64,000 nt of DNA. Origin: Acinetobacter sp. ANC 4648 (GTDB taxonomy: Bacteria > Pseudomonadota > Gammaproteobacteria > Pseudomonadales > Moraxellaceae). Below, piece after piece: positions 9,388-18,196 of the stretch (positions are counted from its first letter, which is position 1; the number at the start of each line of letters is the position of its first letter). The notes beneath the pieces were generated by a model. It was not told where the DNA came from, searched no databases, and saw only the letters and a list, made by a program, of their open reading frames with translations. The DNA lies in assembly GCF_002135345.1 (NCBI RefSeq), contig NZ_NEGI01000002.1, positions 186,001 through 250,000 on the forward strand. Reading direction: 5' to 3'. Position numbers and translations under genes: made by a program.

Positions 9388-10374
9388 ATGGAAGTTCGAC
9401 AGCGTAGTTTGATGGCCGGTCTTTTAATGGCAACATTGGTGTTTGCACCTTTAGCAGAAGCTAAGCGTGCAGGCGGCGGTAAAAGCCATGGTATGAGCAG
9501 ATCTAACACATCTAGCCAATCTTACTCTCAACCTCGTCAAGCTACACCTGCCCAACAACCTGCTGCACCTGCAACTGCGCCACAAAAATCTGGCCCAGGT
9601 GTTGGTGGTATGGTCGCTGCTGGTGTTGCTGGTGCTGCACTTGGTGCAGTTGCAGCAAATGCAATGGCTGATGACAACAAACCAAATGCTCAAGCAGCAA
9701 GTGAAACTCAAGTTGCACAGCAACAAGAGAAAGAAAAAAGTGGAATTCCAAGCTGGATTTGGCTATTAATCATTGCTGCTGGTGCATTCTTTCTCTTCCG
9801 TAAATTCGGAGCAAAAAAAAAATTAGCAAATAACAACCCATTTGCACCAAATAGTGCAGGTCCAGGATCAGCACCTTTTGGTCAAGCTAATGCAGCACCG
9901 CGTAATGCTGGCGGAAACACCAATATTTTTGGTCAATCTGTAGCTGGTGATGCGCCAACGCAATCACCATTTGGTAGTGCTTCTACTCAAAGCGGTAGTC
10001 AACTGCCAGATGGTACTGAACCTGCTGCGTTTTTACGTATTGCTCGTCAGCGTTTTAATCATATTCAGTCAATGAATACAGCAAGTAATATTGCTGAAAT
10101 TCAGCGTTATCTAACCCCTGATCTTTATCAGTCGATGTATAACGATATTATGACGAACCAAGATCAAGATGTTGCTGAGTTCTCAAACTTAAATGCGATG
10201 GTGGTTGACTCATCTAGTGAAAATGGTCAGTACATTATTAGTGTTCGTTTTACAGGTACTGTAAGTGAAGACCTCAACAGTCCACCACAAGCATTTTCTG
10301 AAGTTTGGCACTTTGTTAAGCCTGCAGGCTCTAGCCAAGATTGGTTAGTTGCAGGTATCCAACAAGAAAGCTAA
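9388..10374 (+). CDS. Tim44-like domain membrane protein
   Basis: A 328-aa protein. Residues 1-25 form a signal peptide or anchor (LMAGLLMATLVFAPLAEA). Then come a low-complexity Ser/Gln/Pro/Ala stretch and a glycine/alanine-rich hydrophobic segment (about 70-92). A transmembrane helix follows near 122-138 (IPSWIWLLIIAAGAFFLFRKF), then a basic turn and a linker rich in Asn/Gly/Phe. The last 120 residues (FLRIARQRFNHIQSMN...) match the bacterial Tim44-like fold, including a WHFVKP...WLVAGIQQ ending. In bacteria this fold (COG4395) sits in envelope proteins of unknown function. It is monocistronic with a terminator just downstream. Confidence 0.8.
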   Translation: MEVRQRSLMAGLLMATLVFAPLAEAKRAGGGKSHGMSRSNTSSQSYSQPRQATPAQQPAAPATAPQKSGPGVGGMVAAGVAGAALGAVAANAMADDNKPNAQAASETQVAQQQEKEKSGIPSWIWLLIIAAGAFFLFRKFGAKKKLANNNPFAPNSAGPGSAPFGQANAAPRNAGGNTNIFGQSVAGDAPTQSPFGSASTQSGSQLPDGTEPAAFLRIARQRFNHIQSMNTASNIAEIQRYLTPDLYQSMYNDIMTNQDQDVAEFSNLNAMVVDSSSENGQYIISVRFTGTVSEDLNSPPQAFSEVWHFVKPAGSSQDWLVAGIQQES

Positions 10375-10390
10375 AAGCATCATCAATGTC

Positions 10391-10417
10391 AAAAACCAGT
10401 GATTCGTCACTGGTTTT
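10391..10417 (+). terminator. Terminator after the Tim44-like gene
   Basis: Hairpin AAAAACCAGTGA-TTCG-TCACTGGTTTTTT begins 17 bases past the stop codon. It has a UUCG tetraloop, which is very stable. Confidence 0.93.
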
Positions 10418-10792
10418 TTATTGGCCATTGCAGCATCAAGATAAAATAGAATTCAACCTAACGTACATATGAATTAGATTGATCATAAATAAGTTAGTAG
10501 CAGATATATTATCATTCTTATTTTATATCATTTCTTAAATTCTTGAACATGAGCCGCTTAGAGCTTCATAAATTTTATAAATTAAAAGTTTGAATACCCA
10601 GATCTAATTCTAAAAATTAATCCAACCAATATTCTCAATGGAACCAATAAGCCAACCCAGTAGAAGTCTATTGATCAAAATTTCAGAATAGACAAATGAA
10701 TAATATAAAAGCTGAAAAAAGTTATTTTAATGATCCATAAGCCATTTTGATCTCGGAATAAACCACCAGAATTCAGATTTAATATATGCCAT
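10418..10792. other. AT-rich gap between two convergent terminators
   Basis: About 375 bases of A/T-rich DNA between convergent genes. I find no open frame with protein-like composition, no tRNA and no repeat worth calling. Confidence 0.5.
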
Positions 10793-10822
10793 AAAAAAGC
10801 CCTGAATCAGCAGAGCTTTTTT
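10793..10822 (-). terminator. Terminator after the DegS/AlgW-type protease gene
   Basis: On the minus strand a 12-bp stem AAAAAAGCTCTG / CAGGGCTTTTTT (one G-U pair) has a 6-nt loop and a U-run. It lies 12 bases past the stop codon. Confidence 0.82.
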
Positions 10823-10833
10823 AGCTTTAAATA

Positions 10834-12012
10834 TTATCGTTGCGGTAAAGGAATATATTGAGAATCAGGGCTTTGTACTTTTCGCTCACCAACTTTGACA
10901 TCTAATGCTACTGGTTGGCCACCACGAATAACTTCAACATGAATAGTTGAATTAGGTGCTTGTAATGCAACATAATTAATTAAATGTGAAGTTGAAGTAA
11001 TCACTTCATTATTCACTTTCATAATTTTATCACCGACTTTCAAGCCAGCCGAAGCTGCAGGACCGCCTTTCAATACATCTGCAACTACAACACCTGCCTC
11101 GCGTGGCTGTAGTACATCATCCTGTTTGGGTGGAACGAGACTAATACCCAACCAACCACGAATGACTCGACCATCTTTTAAAATTGAATTCATGACTTGT
11201 TGGCAAACTTTCGCCGGAATGGCAAAACCAATTCCTAAAGAACCTCCCGACTGCGAGAAAATTGCGGTATTAATACCAATTAAATTCCCTGCAACATCAA
11301 TCAGTGCTCCACCAGAGTTACCAGGATTAATTGCAGCATCTGTTTGGATAAAGTCTTCGTAGGTATTAATTCCTAAATCTGAACGACCTGTTGCAGAAAT
11401 AATTCCCTGTGTCACCGTTTGTCCAACACCAAATGGATTACCAATCGCAAGAACCACGTCCCCAACTTCATTACCACTCAATTTAAAAGGTAAAACTGGT
11501 AGTTTATCCAGCTCAATTTTAATTACAGCTAAGTCAGTATCTGGATCAGTTCCTATGACTTTTGCTTCTGCACGACGACCATCTTGTAATGCAACTACAA
11601 TTTGATCTGCCTGAGCAATCACATGATTATTAGTTAAAATATAACCATCTGAGCGAACGATCACGCCAGAACCTAAGCTATTCTCAGCTTGACCTTGGTT
11701 TTGATCGGGAATTTGATTACCAAAAAACTCTCTAAATGCAGGATCATTAAAAAGTGGATGGCTTTGTTGTTTTACTTTTTGTAGCGTAAAAATATTTACA
11801 ACGGCTGGAGCAGCCACTTTAACTGCAGCATTATAAGACACCACACCACCTGTACGTGATGTACCAACTAGGGGTTCAACTTTTTCTGCAGGCATTTTAA
11901 CGCCATCTGCAGCAACAGGTGCTTGAGGCTGATGCAGTTTTTGCCATCCAATGAAGCTAGCAATAACGATAACCAGTAACACCCAGGGTAACCATGAAAA
12001 GGAGCGGCGCAC
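10834..12012 (-). CDS. Periplasmic S1C serine protease with one PDZ domain (DegS/AlgW type)
   Basis: A 392-aa trypsin-like protease anchored by an N-terminal helix (residues about 7-23, WLPWVLLVIVIASFIGW). The catalytic triad is visible: H130 (LTNNHVI), D160 (DTDLAVI) and S233 (NPGNSGGALI). A single PDZ domain follows (about residues 285-375), which separates it from two-PDZ DegP/DegQ. One-PDZ anchored members sense misfolded outer-membrane proteins and cleave an anti-sigma factor (DegS/RseA, AlgW/MucA). No such substrate gene is adjacent, so that role is inferred from the family. The gene stands alone. Confidence 0.88.
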   Translation of the reverse strand: MRRSFSWLPWVLLVIVIASFIGWQKLHQPQAPVAADGVKMPAEKVEPLVGTSRTGGVVSYNAAVKVAAPAVVNIFTLQKVKQQSHPLFNDPAFREFFGNQIPDQNQGQAENSLGSGVIVRSDGYILTNNHVIAQADQIVVALQDGRRAEAKVIGTDPDTDLAVIKIELDKLPVLPFKLSGNEVGDVVLAIGNPFGVGQTVTQGIISATGRSDLGINTYEDFIQTDAAINPGNSGGALIDVAGNLIGINTAIFSQSGGSLGIGFAIPAKVCQQVMNSILKDGRVIRGWLGISLVPPKQDDVLQPREAGVVVADVLKGGPAASAGLKVGDKIMKVNNEVITSTSHLINYVALQAPNSTIHVEVIRGGQPVALDVKVGERKVQSPDSQYIPLPQR

Positions 12013-12183
12013 GATATTTACCTCGAAGTTTTTTTTAATTTATGAATAAAAATAATATTTTATCTATTGTAATCAAAATTGAAAAAGATAGATAAAAATC
12101 ACAAAGAATTTTGTTCAGCTTTAGTTACAATTCAAAATATGCTTTGATGTACTAAAGATGACTTATTATTGACTAGGTAACTC

Positions 12184-12942
12184 ATGGCGCAATTAATTGA
12201 TATTTTAACATGGTGTAACCAAACACTTAAAATGCAAGAATTTAAAGACTATGCACCTAATGGTGTACAAATTGAAGGTAAGACTAAAGTCCATAAAATC
12301 ATCTGTGCCGTCACAGCATCACAAGATGCAATTGATGCGGCAATTGCGCAAAATGCAGATCTATTATTAGTGCATCATGGTTATTTTTGGAAAGGTGAAC
12401 CCTACCCTATTACAGGAATGCGCGGAAAGCGGATTAAAAGTTTAATTCAACACGATATCTCCCTGCTTGCTTACCATCTTCCTTTAGACTCGCACCCAAC
12501 CCTAGGCAATAATGCTGCAATTGCTGAAATTTTAGAATTAGAAAATATTGAAAATTTGAATCCGAGTGAGCGTTATCCGATTGGAAATATAGCCTATTTA
12601 AAACAAGCAATGTCACCCGATAATTTTAAGCAATATCTGACCGAACGTTTAGGTTTTGATACCATTCATTTAGCAGCAGATAAAACATCGATTCAAAAAA
12701 TCGGTTTCTGCACAGGCGCAGCACAAGACTTTATTACTCAAGCCGCAGCAATGAATTGTGATGCATTTATTTCTGGGGAAGTCAGTGAACGGACTTACTA
12801 TGAAGCCAAAGAATTAGATATTCATTATTATGCCTGTGGACATCATGCAACTGAGCGCTATGGTGTACAACGTTTAGCAAAAGCTATTTCAGAACAGTTT
12901 AATATTGAGTATAGTTATTTCGAACTCAATAATCCGATCTAA
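12184..12942 (+). CDS. Nif3-like dinuclear metal centre protein (YbgI/DUF34 family)
   Basis: 252-aa member of the hexameric Nif3/YbgI family. The metal-binding residues are recognisable: LLVHHGYFWKG near residue 64, the LAYHLPLDSHP segment, and the C-terminal SGEVSERTYYEA...YACGHHATERYG. The family is very widely conserved. GTP cyclohydrolase-like roles have been suggested, but the true function is unsettled. AGGTAACTC precedes the ATG. It faces away from the DegS-type gene and is probably monocistronic. Confidence 0.92.
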   Translation: MAQLIDILTWCNQTLKMQEFKDYAPNGVQIEGKTKVHKIICAVTASQDAIDAAIAQNADLLLVHHGYFWKGEPYPITGMRGKRIKSLIQHDISLLAYHLPLDSHPTLGNNAAIAEILELENIENLNPSERYPIGNIAYLKQAMSPDNFKQYLTERLGFDTIHLAADKTSIQKIGFCTGAAQDFITQAAAMNCDAFISGEVSERTYYEAKELDIHYYACGHHATERYGVQRLAKAISEQFNIEYSYFELNNPI

Positions 12943-13094
12943 TTTTTATACTGCTGTTTTGACATTTTCTTTATGCGTATAAATTCAGCTTATATTGTGT
13001 ATTGTTATTTAAAGTGATGCACAATTACTCGAATTTTCTATTACAATAAAGCCACTTAATGTTAAAACCCAGCTCAATGCAAGGAATTTAAAAC

Positions 13095-13721
13095 ATGACA
13101 ACCATTACTTTACCTGCACTTCCATACGGTTATGATGATCTCGCTCCACACATCAGCAAAGAAACACTTGAATTTCACCATGATAAGCACCACAACACTT
13201 ATGTTGTTAACTTAAATAACCTAATCAAAGGTACAGACCTTGAAGGTAAGTCTTTAGAAGAAATCATTAAAGCTGTTGCTGGTGATGCATCTAAAGCTGG
13301 TGTTTTCAATAATGCTGCACAAGTTTGGAATCACACATTCTATTGGAACTGTATGGCTAAAAATGGCGGTGGTCAAGCGACTGGCGCTTTAGCAGCTAAA
13401 ATTGATGAAACTTTCGGTTCTTACGCAAAATTTGCTGAAGAGTTTGCTGCTGCTGCAACTACTCAGTTTGGTTCAGGTTGGGCTTGGTTAGTTGCTGATA
13501 AAGTTAATGGTAACCTTTCTATCCTTAAAACTGCCAATGCAGATACACCACTTGCTCACGGTCAAGTTGCTGTACTTACCATTGACGTTTGGGAACATGC
13601 TTACTACATCGATTTCCGTAACGCACGTCCTAAATACATCACTACTTTCTTAGAAAGCCTAGTGAACTGGGACTATGCAAATGCTAAATATGCGGGTCAA
13701 GAAGCTGGTGTAGAAAAATAA
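13095..13721 (+). CDS. sodB: Superoxide dismutase, Fe type
   Basis: Cytoplasmic enzyme of 208 aa that converts superoxide to O2 and H2O2. The N-terminus (LPALPYGYDDLAPHIS) and the metal ligands are conserved: His in LEFHHDKHH, His in WNHTFYWNCM, and Asp/His in TIDVWEHAYYIDF. The FGSGWAWLV block and the NGGGQATG segment favour the iron type over manganese. A strong terminator follows 21 bases after the stop. Confidence 0.96.
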   Translation: MTTITLPALPYGYDDLAPHISKETLEFHHDKHHNTYVVNLNNLIKGTDLEGKSLEEIIKAVAGDASKAGVFNNAAQVWNHTFYWNCMAKNGGGQATGALAAKIDETFGSYAKFAEEFAAAATTQFGSGWAWLVADKVNGNLSILKTANADTPLAHGQVAVLTIDVWEHAYYIDFRNARPKYITTFLESLVNWDYANAKYAGQEAGVEK

Positions 13722-13742
13722 GCGATTAATTTTGCTTAAAAG

Positions 13743-13766
13743 CCACCCATAAAGGGTGGTTTTTTT
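13743..13766 (+). terminator. Terminator after sodB
   Basis: CCACCC-ATAAA-GGGTGG followed by a T run. Confidence 0.93.
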
Positions 13767-14084
13767 ATGATGAGTAGAAAGCAATAGCAACAACACTCGG
13801 ATCGCTTATGAAGCTCTAAAGAAATTCCTTGAATTACTTTCTTAAAAAAATGTTTCGAAGCACAATCTATTTACATAAAAATACTTAGATCATAAATTAA
13901 TTGCACTTTCTATTTGATTGTATTTTGACTTCAAATCCATCTTATAATTTCAGATTAATCATTTTAATGCTGAAAATCCTCATCACTGAATGCTCTAAAA
14001 AATATAAAAATAATCAATATATAAGCGATTATCACAGAATTGAACAATAAAAAATCACTCAATCATAAAAATTGTTAATTTTGC
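13767..14084. other. AT-rich intergenic region before the tRNA-Asn pair
   Basis: About 320 bases of A/T-rich DNA after the sodB terminator and before the tRNA promoter. I see no coding or structural signal in it. Confidence 0.5.
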
Positions 14085-14113
14085 TTGACCGCGTATGCTT
14101 TCATCCCTAAAAT
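14085..14113 (+). promoter_or_regulatory. Promoter of the first tRNA-Asn pair
   Basis: TTGACC (14085-14090), exactly 17 nt, then TAAAAT (14108-14113), 11 bases before the first tRNA. The same architecture recurs before the third tRNA-Asn. Confidence 0.85.
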
Positions 14114-14124
14114 CCGCATCAGAT

Positions 14125-14200
14125 TCTCTAATAGCTCAGTTGGTAGAGCGACGGACTGTTAATCCGCAGGTCCCTGGTTCGAGCCCAGGTTGGAGAGCCA
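14125..14200 (+). tRNA. tRNA-Asn (GTT), copy 1
   Basis: A 76-nt cloverleaf with CCA encoded. The acceptor TCTCTAA pairs with TTGGAGA (one G-U), the anticodon loop CTGTTAA gives GTT, and the T arm is CCTGG-TTCGAGC-CCAGG. It is separated from copy 2 by only five bases and shares its promoter. Confidence 0.97.
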
Positions 14201-14205
14201 TCTAT

Positions 14206-14281
14206 TCTTCCATAGCTCAGTTGGTAGAGCGACGGACTGTTAATCCGCAGGTCCCTGGTTCGAGCCCAGGTGGAAGAGCCA
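14206..14281 (+). tRNA. tRNA-Asn (GTT), copy 2
   Basis: 76 nt. The acceptor stem differs from copy 1 (TCTTCCA pairing with TGGAAGA), with compensating changes on both sides, while the D, anticodon and T arms are the same. CCA is encoded. Confidence 0.97.
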
Positions 14282-14288
14282 AGATTCT

Positions 14289-14321
14289 AAAAAGCCCACT
14301 CTATTTGAGGTGGGCTTTTTT
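14289..14321 (+). terminator. Terminator of the tRNA-Asn pair
   Basis: AAAAAGCCCAC and GTGGGCTTTTT form an 11-bp stem with a T tail, 8 bases after the second tRNA. Confidence 0.92.
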
Positions 14322-14400
14322 ATGCCAATATGAAGTATATTATCAATAAAATTAAATTTTACCTAAAATTTCAGTGAAACTTCTTACTTTGTAATACCTC

Positions 14401-14964
14401 TTAATCTTTTAAATTATACAGATACATGCTCGAAGAACTTTTAAAAAGTACGAACTTTGCAATCTGAACAATACTCGGATCAGAATCTACACATAAATTT
14501 TCAAAACCAGCATCAGGATTCTCTCTAAACTTGAGCGTGGTATTCATATCAAAATTTTGTGGTAATCTAAAACTTAAATTATCTTCTTTTAAATCAATTA
14601 AATAATCCGATCCATCATTAGTAATGGAAGCCATATTAGAATCCAGATCTAAATCACCAATATTCCCCAATGGAATTCCAATAGCACCAGCTGCATAATT
14701 TGCATGTTCTTCAAACTCTTGTCGAGTTAACTCAAGAATTTCTGAACGCTGCGGCTGATTTTTCAGCTGTATTTCATTATCTCTATAAAGTTCTTGCCAC
14801 AATGAATCATCCATCATTTGAGTAAAGGATAGTACTTGACAGGGCTTTGCGACAACCACCCCACTGGCAGTAGCTTGCTCAGTATTTTTATCGATATGAT
14901 TTTGTTGCTGTGAACATGCAACCAATCCAAATAGCATACATAGCAACAAGAGCTTAAGTTTCAT
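14401..14964 (-). CDS. Putative lipoprotein of unknown function
   Basis: I do not recognise a family. The protein (187 aa from the ATG at 14964; a GTG lies two codons upstream) begins with a lipoprotein signal, MKLKLLLLCMLFGLVAC, with lipobox LVAC. The mature part is acidic and polar with no internal membrane segment. Two repeated-looking elements, NIGDLDLDSNMASITNDGSDYLIDL and LPQNFDMNTTLKF, suggest a beta-rich fold. It lies on the strand opposite to the tRNA genes, between two tRNA-Asn cassettes that share promoter and gene sequence. It therefore sits in a locus that could be gained or lost by recombination. Confidence 0.75.
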   Translation of the reverse strand: MKLKLLLLCMLFGLVACSQQQNHIDKNTEQATASGVVVAKPCQVLSFTQMMDDSLWQELYRDNEIQLKNQPQRSEILELTRQEFEEHANYAAGAIGIPLGNIGDLDLDSNMASITNDGSDYLIDLKEDNLSFRLPQNFDMNTTLKFRENPDAGFENLCVDSDPSIVQIAKFVLFKSSSSMYLYNLKD

Positions 14965-15051
14965 TTTCACCCAAATCTCATCAACATTAATGATGAATGA
15001 TCAATTATTTAGCAAATAATACTTTTTTCTATGCAATCAAGCAATTTCTAC

Positions 15052-15080
15052 TTGACCTTCTTGCTTTGCATCCCTAAAAT
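15052..15080 (+). promoter_or_regulatory. Promoter of the third tRNA-Asn
   Basis: TTGACC (15052-15057), 17 nt, TAAAAT (15075-15080). The spacer ends in GCATCCC, much like TTCATCCC before copy 1, which indicates duplication of the whole promoter-tRNA cassette. Confidence 0.85.
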
Positions 15081-15091
15081 CGCTCTCAGAT

Positions 15092-15167
15092 TCTCCAATA
15101 GCTCAGTCGGTAGAGCGACGGACTGTTAATCCGCAGGTCCCTGGTTCGAGCCCAGGTTGGAGAGCCA
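15092..15167 (+). tRNA. tRNA-Asn (GTT), copy 3
   Basis: 76 nt. The acceptor TCTCCAA pairs perfectly with TTGGAGA, the anticodon is GTT, and CCA is encoded. It differs from copy 1 only at the acceptor stem and one D-loop base. Confidence 0.97.
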
Positions 15168-15173
15168 AAATTC

Positions 15174-15203
15174 TAAAAACCCACTCTTTTGAGTGGGTTT
15201 TTT
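15174..15203 (+). terminator. Terminator of the third tRNA-Asn
   Basis: AAAACCCACTC-TTTT-GAGTGGGTTTTTT directly after the tRNA. Confidence 0.92.
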
Positions 15204-15228
15204 CTTATCTCATTGAAAGACAATTATT

Positions 15229-15699
15229 GTGGTTAATTTAAGCCAAATTACATTTTTAATTATTGGGTGTATCGCAAGCCTTGCCATACTCATCATCATC
15301 AATCTTGAAAAAATTAAATTTAAACGTGATACGCAAATTAGCAGCACTAAAAAAGAATATTACGCTAAGCCTGTTATTAGTAATTTTGAAATTAAAATGT
15401 TTGAACGCTTAAAAAAAGCTTGCCCAGAGCATCATGTTTTAGCACAGGTCGCCTTTAGTGCATTAATGACCAGTAACTACATGGCAACACGAAATAAATT
15501 TAATCGAAAAGTAACTGATTTTGTAATCTTAAACCATCATCTTGATGTGGTGTGTATTATCGAATTAGATGATCCAAGTCATGTGGGCAAAGAAAATGAA
15601 GATGCAAAACGTGATGCAATGCTACAAGAAGCTGGCTACACTGTAATCAGATACACCAGTATTCCCACTGTTCGCCAACTTCAAAAAGATATCTATTAA
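15229..15699 (+). CDS. DUF2726 protein, nuclease-like fold, membrane anchored
   Basis: 156 aa from a GTG start; no ATG gives a full protein. An N-terminal membrane helix (ITFLIIGCIASLAILIIINLE) is followed by the DUF2726 domain (about residues 45-155). This domain resembles PD-(D/E)XK endonucleases and shows TDFVIL, then CIIELDDPSH, and an Arg-rich helix before a C-terminal GYTVIRY strand. The canonical lysine after E-x-D is not obvious, so nuclease activity is uncertain. DUF2726 is often joined to helicase or topoisomerase zinc-finger domains in other proteins. Here it stands alone, just after a tRNA terminator. Confidence 0.82.
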   Translation: MVNLSQITFLIIGCIASLAILIIINLEKIKFKRDTQISSTKKEYYAKPVISNFEIKMFERLKKACPEHHVLAQVAFSALMTSNYMATRNKFNRKVTDFVILNHHLDVVCIIELDDPSHVGKENEDAKRDAMLQEAGYTVIRYTSIPTVRQLQKDIY

Positions 15700-15723
15700 A
15701 AAAGGAGCCTAAGCTCCTTTTTT
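15697..15723. terminator. Bidirectional terminator between the DUF2726 gene and the lipase-like gene
   Basis: AAAAAAGGAGC-CTAA-GCTCCTTTTTT overlaps the stop codon of the DUF2726 gene and can serve both convergent genes. Confidence 0.9.
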
Positions 15724-15734
15724 AAAATTCATAT

Positions 15735-17033
15735 TTATTTTGCTGGCATATATTGCTGAATAAATGCTACTAACTCTGGGTTCTTTTTAACAATTGCTTG
15801 AGTGTGTGTTGCATCAACAACAGGTAAAAATTTCACGTTTGTACCTTGTGCTAACATCGCTTTATACATTGCTTCAGTCACAGGATATGGAACACTCATA
15901 TCCGCAGTCCCCTGAATAATCAAAATTGGCTTATCGATTTTCACTGTTGCAGGTTGGCTATCCTTCAAGAACTTCTGTATTTGAGCACTTGCATAAAACT
16001 TAGTCTTATTCAACGCAGGATAGTCTAATAAACGCTTATCAGGATTTTCTGTCAGGAATTTGACAATGTCTTGGGTAAATCTGTATCGTAAACTATCTTC
16101 AGGGTGATTAATTGGATCAGCACTACTTAAACATAATCCATTTTCACCAGTTGTCCCTTCTGCTAATGCCGCAATATTTTGTGAGCGCACATCATTAAAA
16201 ATTTCACGATAATCAAAACGAGAATCTGAAGCTTTAATCCCTACAGCAGCAAATGAGGCATAGCTTAATAGCGTAGCATACGCACCAATTGAACCATTTT
16301 CTGCACGATATGCCAATGTCGCACCAGCCTTCAGCTCTTGATTTTCAGCAGCTAACAAAGCCGGTGGTGCAACATCAAATATAATTTTATCTAAATTCGA
16401 TGCTGGGGCTCCCGCTACCGCACCTTTATAGTTTAAATCTGCACTCGCATATTGTGCTGTTCCCAGTGAAGCTTGGCCGCCTTGTGATTGACCAACAGAC
16501 ATCCATTGCTTATTCAATGTATTACCATAATGATCTTGTGCTGCCTTAACTGCAGATATCGCAGATTTAGCTTCACTTTCAAGATGTAAATACGGATGAA
16601 TACCAGGTGCCCCCATTCCTTCATAATCAGGTGCAACAATGACATAACCAGCAGCTAAAAGACTTTTTGCGAGAGGATCTTTAAAATTAGCACCTAAAAT
16701 ATTATTAGTTGGGGCACAACCATCCGCCACACCCAATGTTCCATGCTCCCACACGACAACTCGATAGCCATCTTTTGGTTGAGCAACAGTAGGAAATAAA
16801 ACCATCGCAGTTGCTTTTGCAGTCTTACCCTGTACATTGACCATGTTATAAGTCATAACCTTGATAGATGCAGCTTCTTGCAAACTTTTATCGAAGACGT
16901 AATTTTTTTCAGAAATAAATGTCTGACTTGGCGTTACCCCAACGTAATCATCATTATTATCATTACAAGCTGTTAAAAAGAAAACTGTAGAGCAACTCAT
17001 CGCCAACAATGATCTTTTAAGTATATGCTTCAT
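15735..17033 (-). CDS. Alpha/beta-hydrolase lipoprotein, secretory lipase family
   Basis: A 432-aa protein with a lipoprotein signal (FFLTAC, Cys23) and an Asp/Asn-rich stretch after it (NDNNDDY). The hydrolase fold is clear: the oxyanion region VVVWEHGTLG, an APDYEGMG segment, the nucleophile elbow VGQSQGG (Ser183), an Asp candidate in IQGTADMSVP, and a His in DATHTQA. This matches the secretory lipase (LIP) group, which hydrolyses esters and is exported or surface anchored. The substrate is unknown. It is flanked by a terminator and a 260-bp AT-rich upstream region, so it is monocistronic. Confidence 0.87.
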   Translation of the reverse strand: MKHILKRSLLAMSCSTVFFLTACNDNNDDYVGVTPSQTFISEKNYVFDKSLQEAASIKVMTYNMVNVQGKTAKATAMVLFPTVAQPKDGYRVVVWEHGTLGVADGCAPTNNILGANFKDPLAKSLLAAGYVIVAPDYEGMGAPGIHPYLHLESEAKSAISAVKAAQDHYGNTLNKQWMSVGQSQGGQASLGTAQYASADLNYKGAVAGAPASNLDKIIFDVAPPALLAAENQELKAGATLAYRAENGSIGAYATLLSYASFAAVGIKASDSRFDYREIFNDVRSQNIAALAEGTTGENGLCLSSADPINHPEDSLRYRFTQDIVKFLTENPDKRLLDYPALNKTKFYASAQIQKFLKDSQPATVKIDKPILIIQGTADMSVPYPVTEAMYKAMLAQGTNVKFLPVVDATHTQAIVKKNPELVAFIQQYMPAK

Positions 17034-17259
17034 TTTAACATCCTAGTTTTGTTCGATTTATGCCCTCTTCGTGAGAGCAGTACAATAAAAACACAATTCA
17101 ATAAGAAATGCTATATTAAAGCTAAACCATTCAATTAAAAAACATTTGTATTTTATTTGGTGTTTTTTAATTTTTTGAATAGAGCCAATTATTTAAGTGA
17201 TTAATTGACTAACTATTCACTCTATTCTGCTAAACCACTCAATTCCCAATAAAGATTAG

Positions 17260-17286
17260 AAAAAAGCATCCACTTAAAATGCTTCT
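17260..17286 (-). terminator. Terminator after ubiA
   Basis: On the minus strand, AAGCAT and ATGCTT form a short stem with a 9-nt loop and a TTTTTTC tail, 9 bases after the ubiA stop. The stem is short. Confidence 0.6.
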
Positions 17287-17294
17287 CTAAAATT

Positions 17295-18173
17295 TTAAAG
17301 ACTAGATATAAAAATACCAATAAATATAATTAATCCGACCCAACGATTATGTCGGAATGCCCAAAAACATTGCTGCGGATCGCGATTACGGGTCTTCGTC
17401 CATTGGTAAATAAAATCAATGACGACCAAAAATAATGCAATAAAACCATATGGGAAAAGCAAATCTTCTAAATACAATGCGAAACCAATCAAAAATACAC
17501 TTGTGGCTTGTAACATAGAAATAATTTCTATGTCATATTTACCAAAAAGTATTGCAGTTGATTTAACGCCAATTTTTAAATCATACTCGCGATCAGTAAT
17601 TGCATACTGAGTATCATAAGCCACTGTCCACGCTAAATTTCCGAAATATAGTAACCAACATGTCCAGTCTAGAGGTTTCCCCATAGCTGTAAATGACATT
17701 GGAATTCCCCAAGAAAAGGCCATCCCCAGCACTACCTGTGGTAAGTGCGTATAACGCTTCATAAAGGGGTAAATAAATGCGAGGAACAATCCCCCTAAAG
17801 CACAATAAAAGGTTGCGATGGGTAGAAAAAATAAAGTACATGCACTTGCTGTAATTAATACAATAAATACCCAGATAGCCTCTTTCGCCGAAATTACGCC
17901 TGTTGCCAATGGACGGTTTTTAGTTCTTTCTACCTGACCATCCACTTTTCGGTCTGCAAAATCATTAATAGCACAACCCGCAGCACGCATGAATATGGTA
18001 CCCAAGATCATTGCAATCAATATAATCGGATTGGGAATTCCCTCAGCGGCAATCCATAATGCCCACATGGTGGGCCAAAACACCAATTCAGTGCCAATTG
18101 GTTTATCAAAACGACATAAATAATAATAGGCTTCTAGGCGTTCACGCCATGTAATGTATTGTGCAGTTGCCAT
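17295..18173 (-). CDS. ubiA: 4-hydroxybenzoate polyprenyltransferase
   Basis: Inner-membrane enzyme of 292 aa that attaches the polyprenyl tail to 4-hydroxybenzoate in ubiquinone synthesis. Both Mg-diphosphate binding motifs are present: NDFADRKVDGQVERTKNRPLA (first Asp-rich) and YDTQYAITDREYD (second). Multiple hydrophobic segments follow the UbiA pattern. AAGGACAG precedes the ATG. It lies 23 bases after ubiC and is cotranscribed with it, so the 4-hydroxybenzoate made by UbiC is used at once. Confidence 0.96.
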   Translation of the reverse strand: MATAQYITWRERLEAYYYLCRFDKPIGTELVFWPTMWALWIAAEGIPNPIILIAMILGTIFMRAAGCAINDFADRKVDGQVERTKNRPLATGVISAKEAIWVFIVLITASACTLFFLPIATFYCALGGLFLAFIYPFMKRYTHLPQVVLGMAFSWGIPMSFTAMGKPLDWTCWLLYFGNLAWTVAYDTQYAITDREYDLKIGVKSTAILFGKYDIEIISMLQATSVFLIGFALYLEDLLFPYGFIALFLVVIDFIYQWTKTRNRDPQQCFWAFRHNRWVGLIIFIGIFISSL

Positions 18174-18196
18174 GACTGTCCTTAACCCAGTGACTG

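Noticed and set aside
14095..14349. An 84-codon open frame with the repeated peptide IAQLVERRTVNPQVPGSSPG
   Set aside because: It is a translation of the two tRNA-Asn genes. This peptide is a well-known annotation artefact of tRNA genes.
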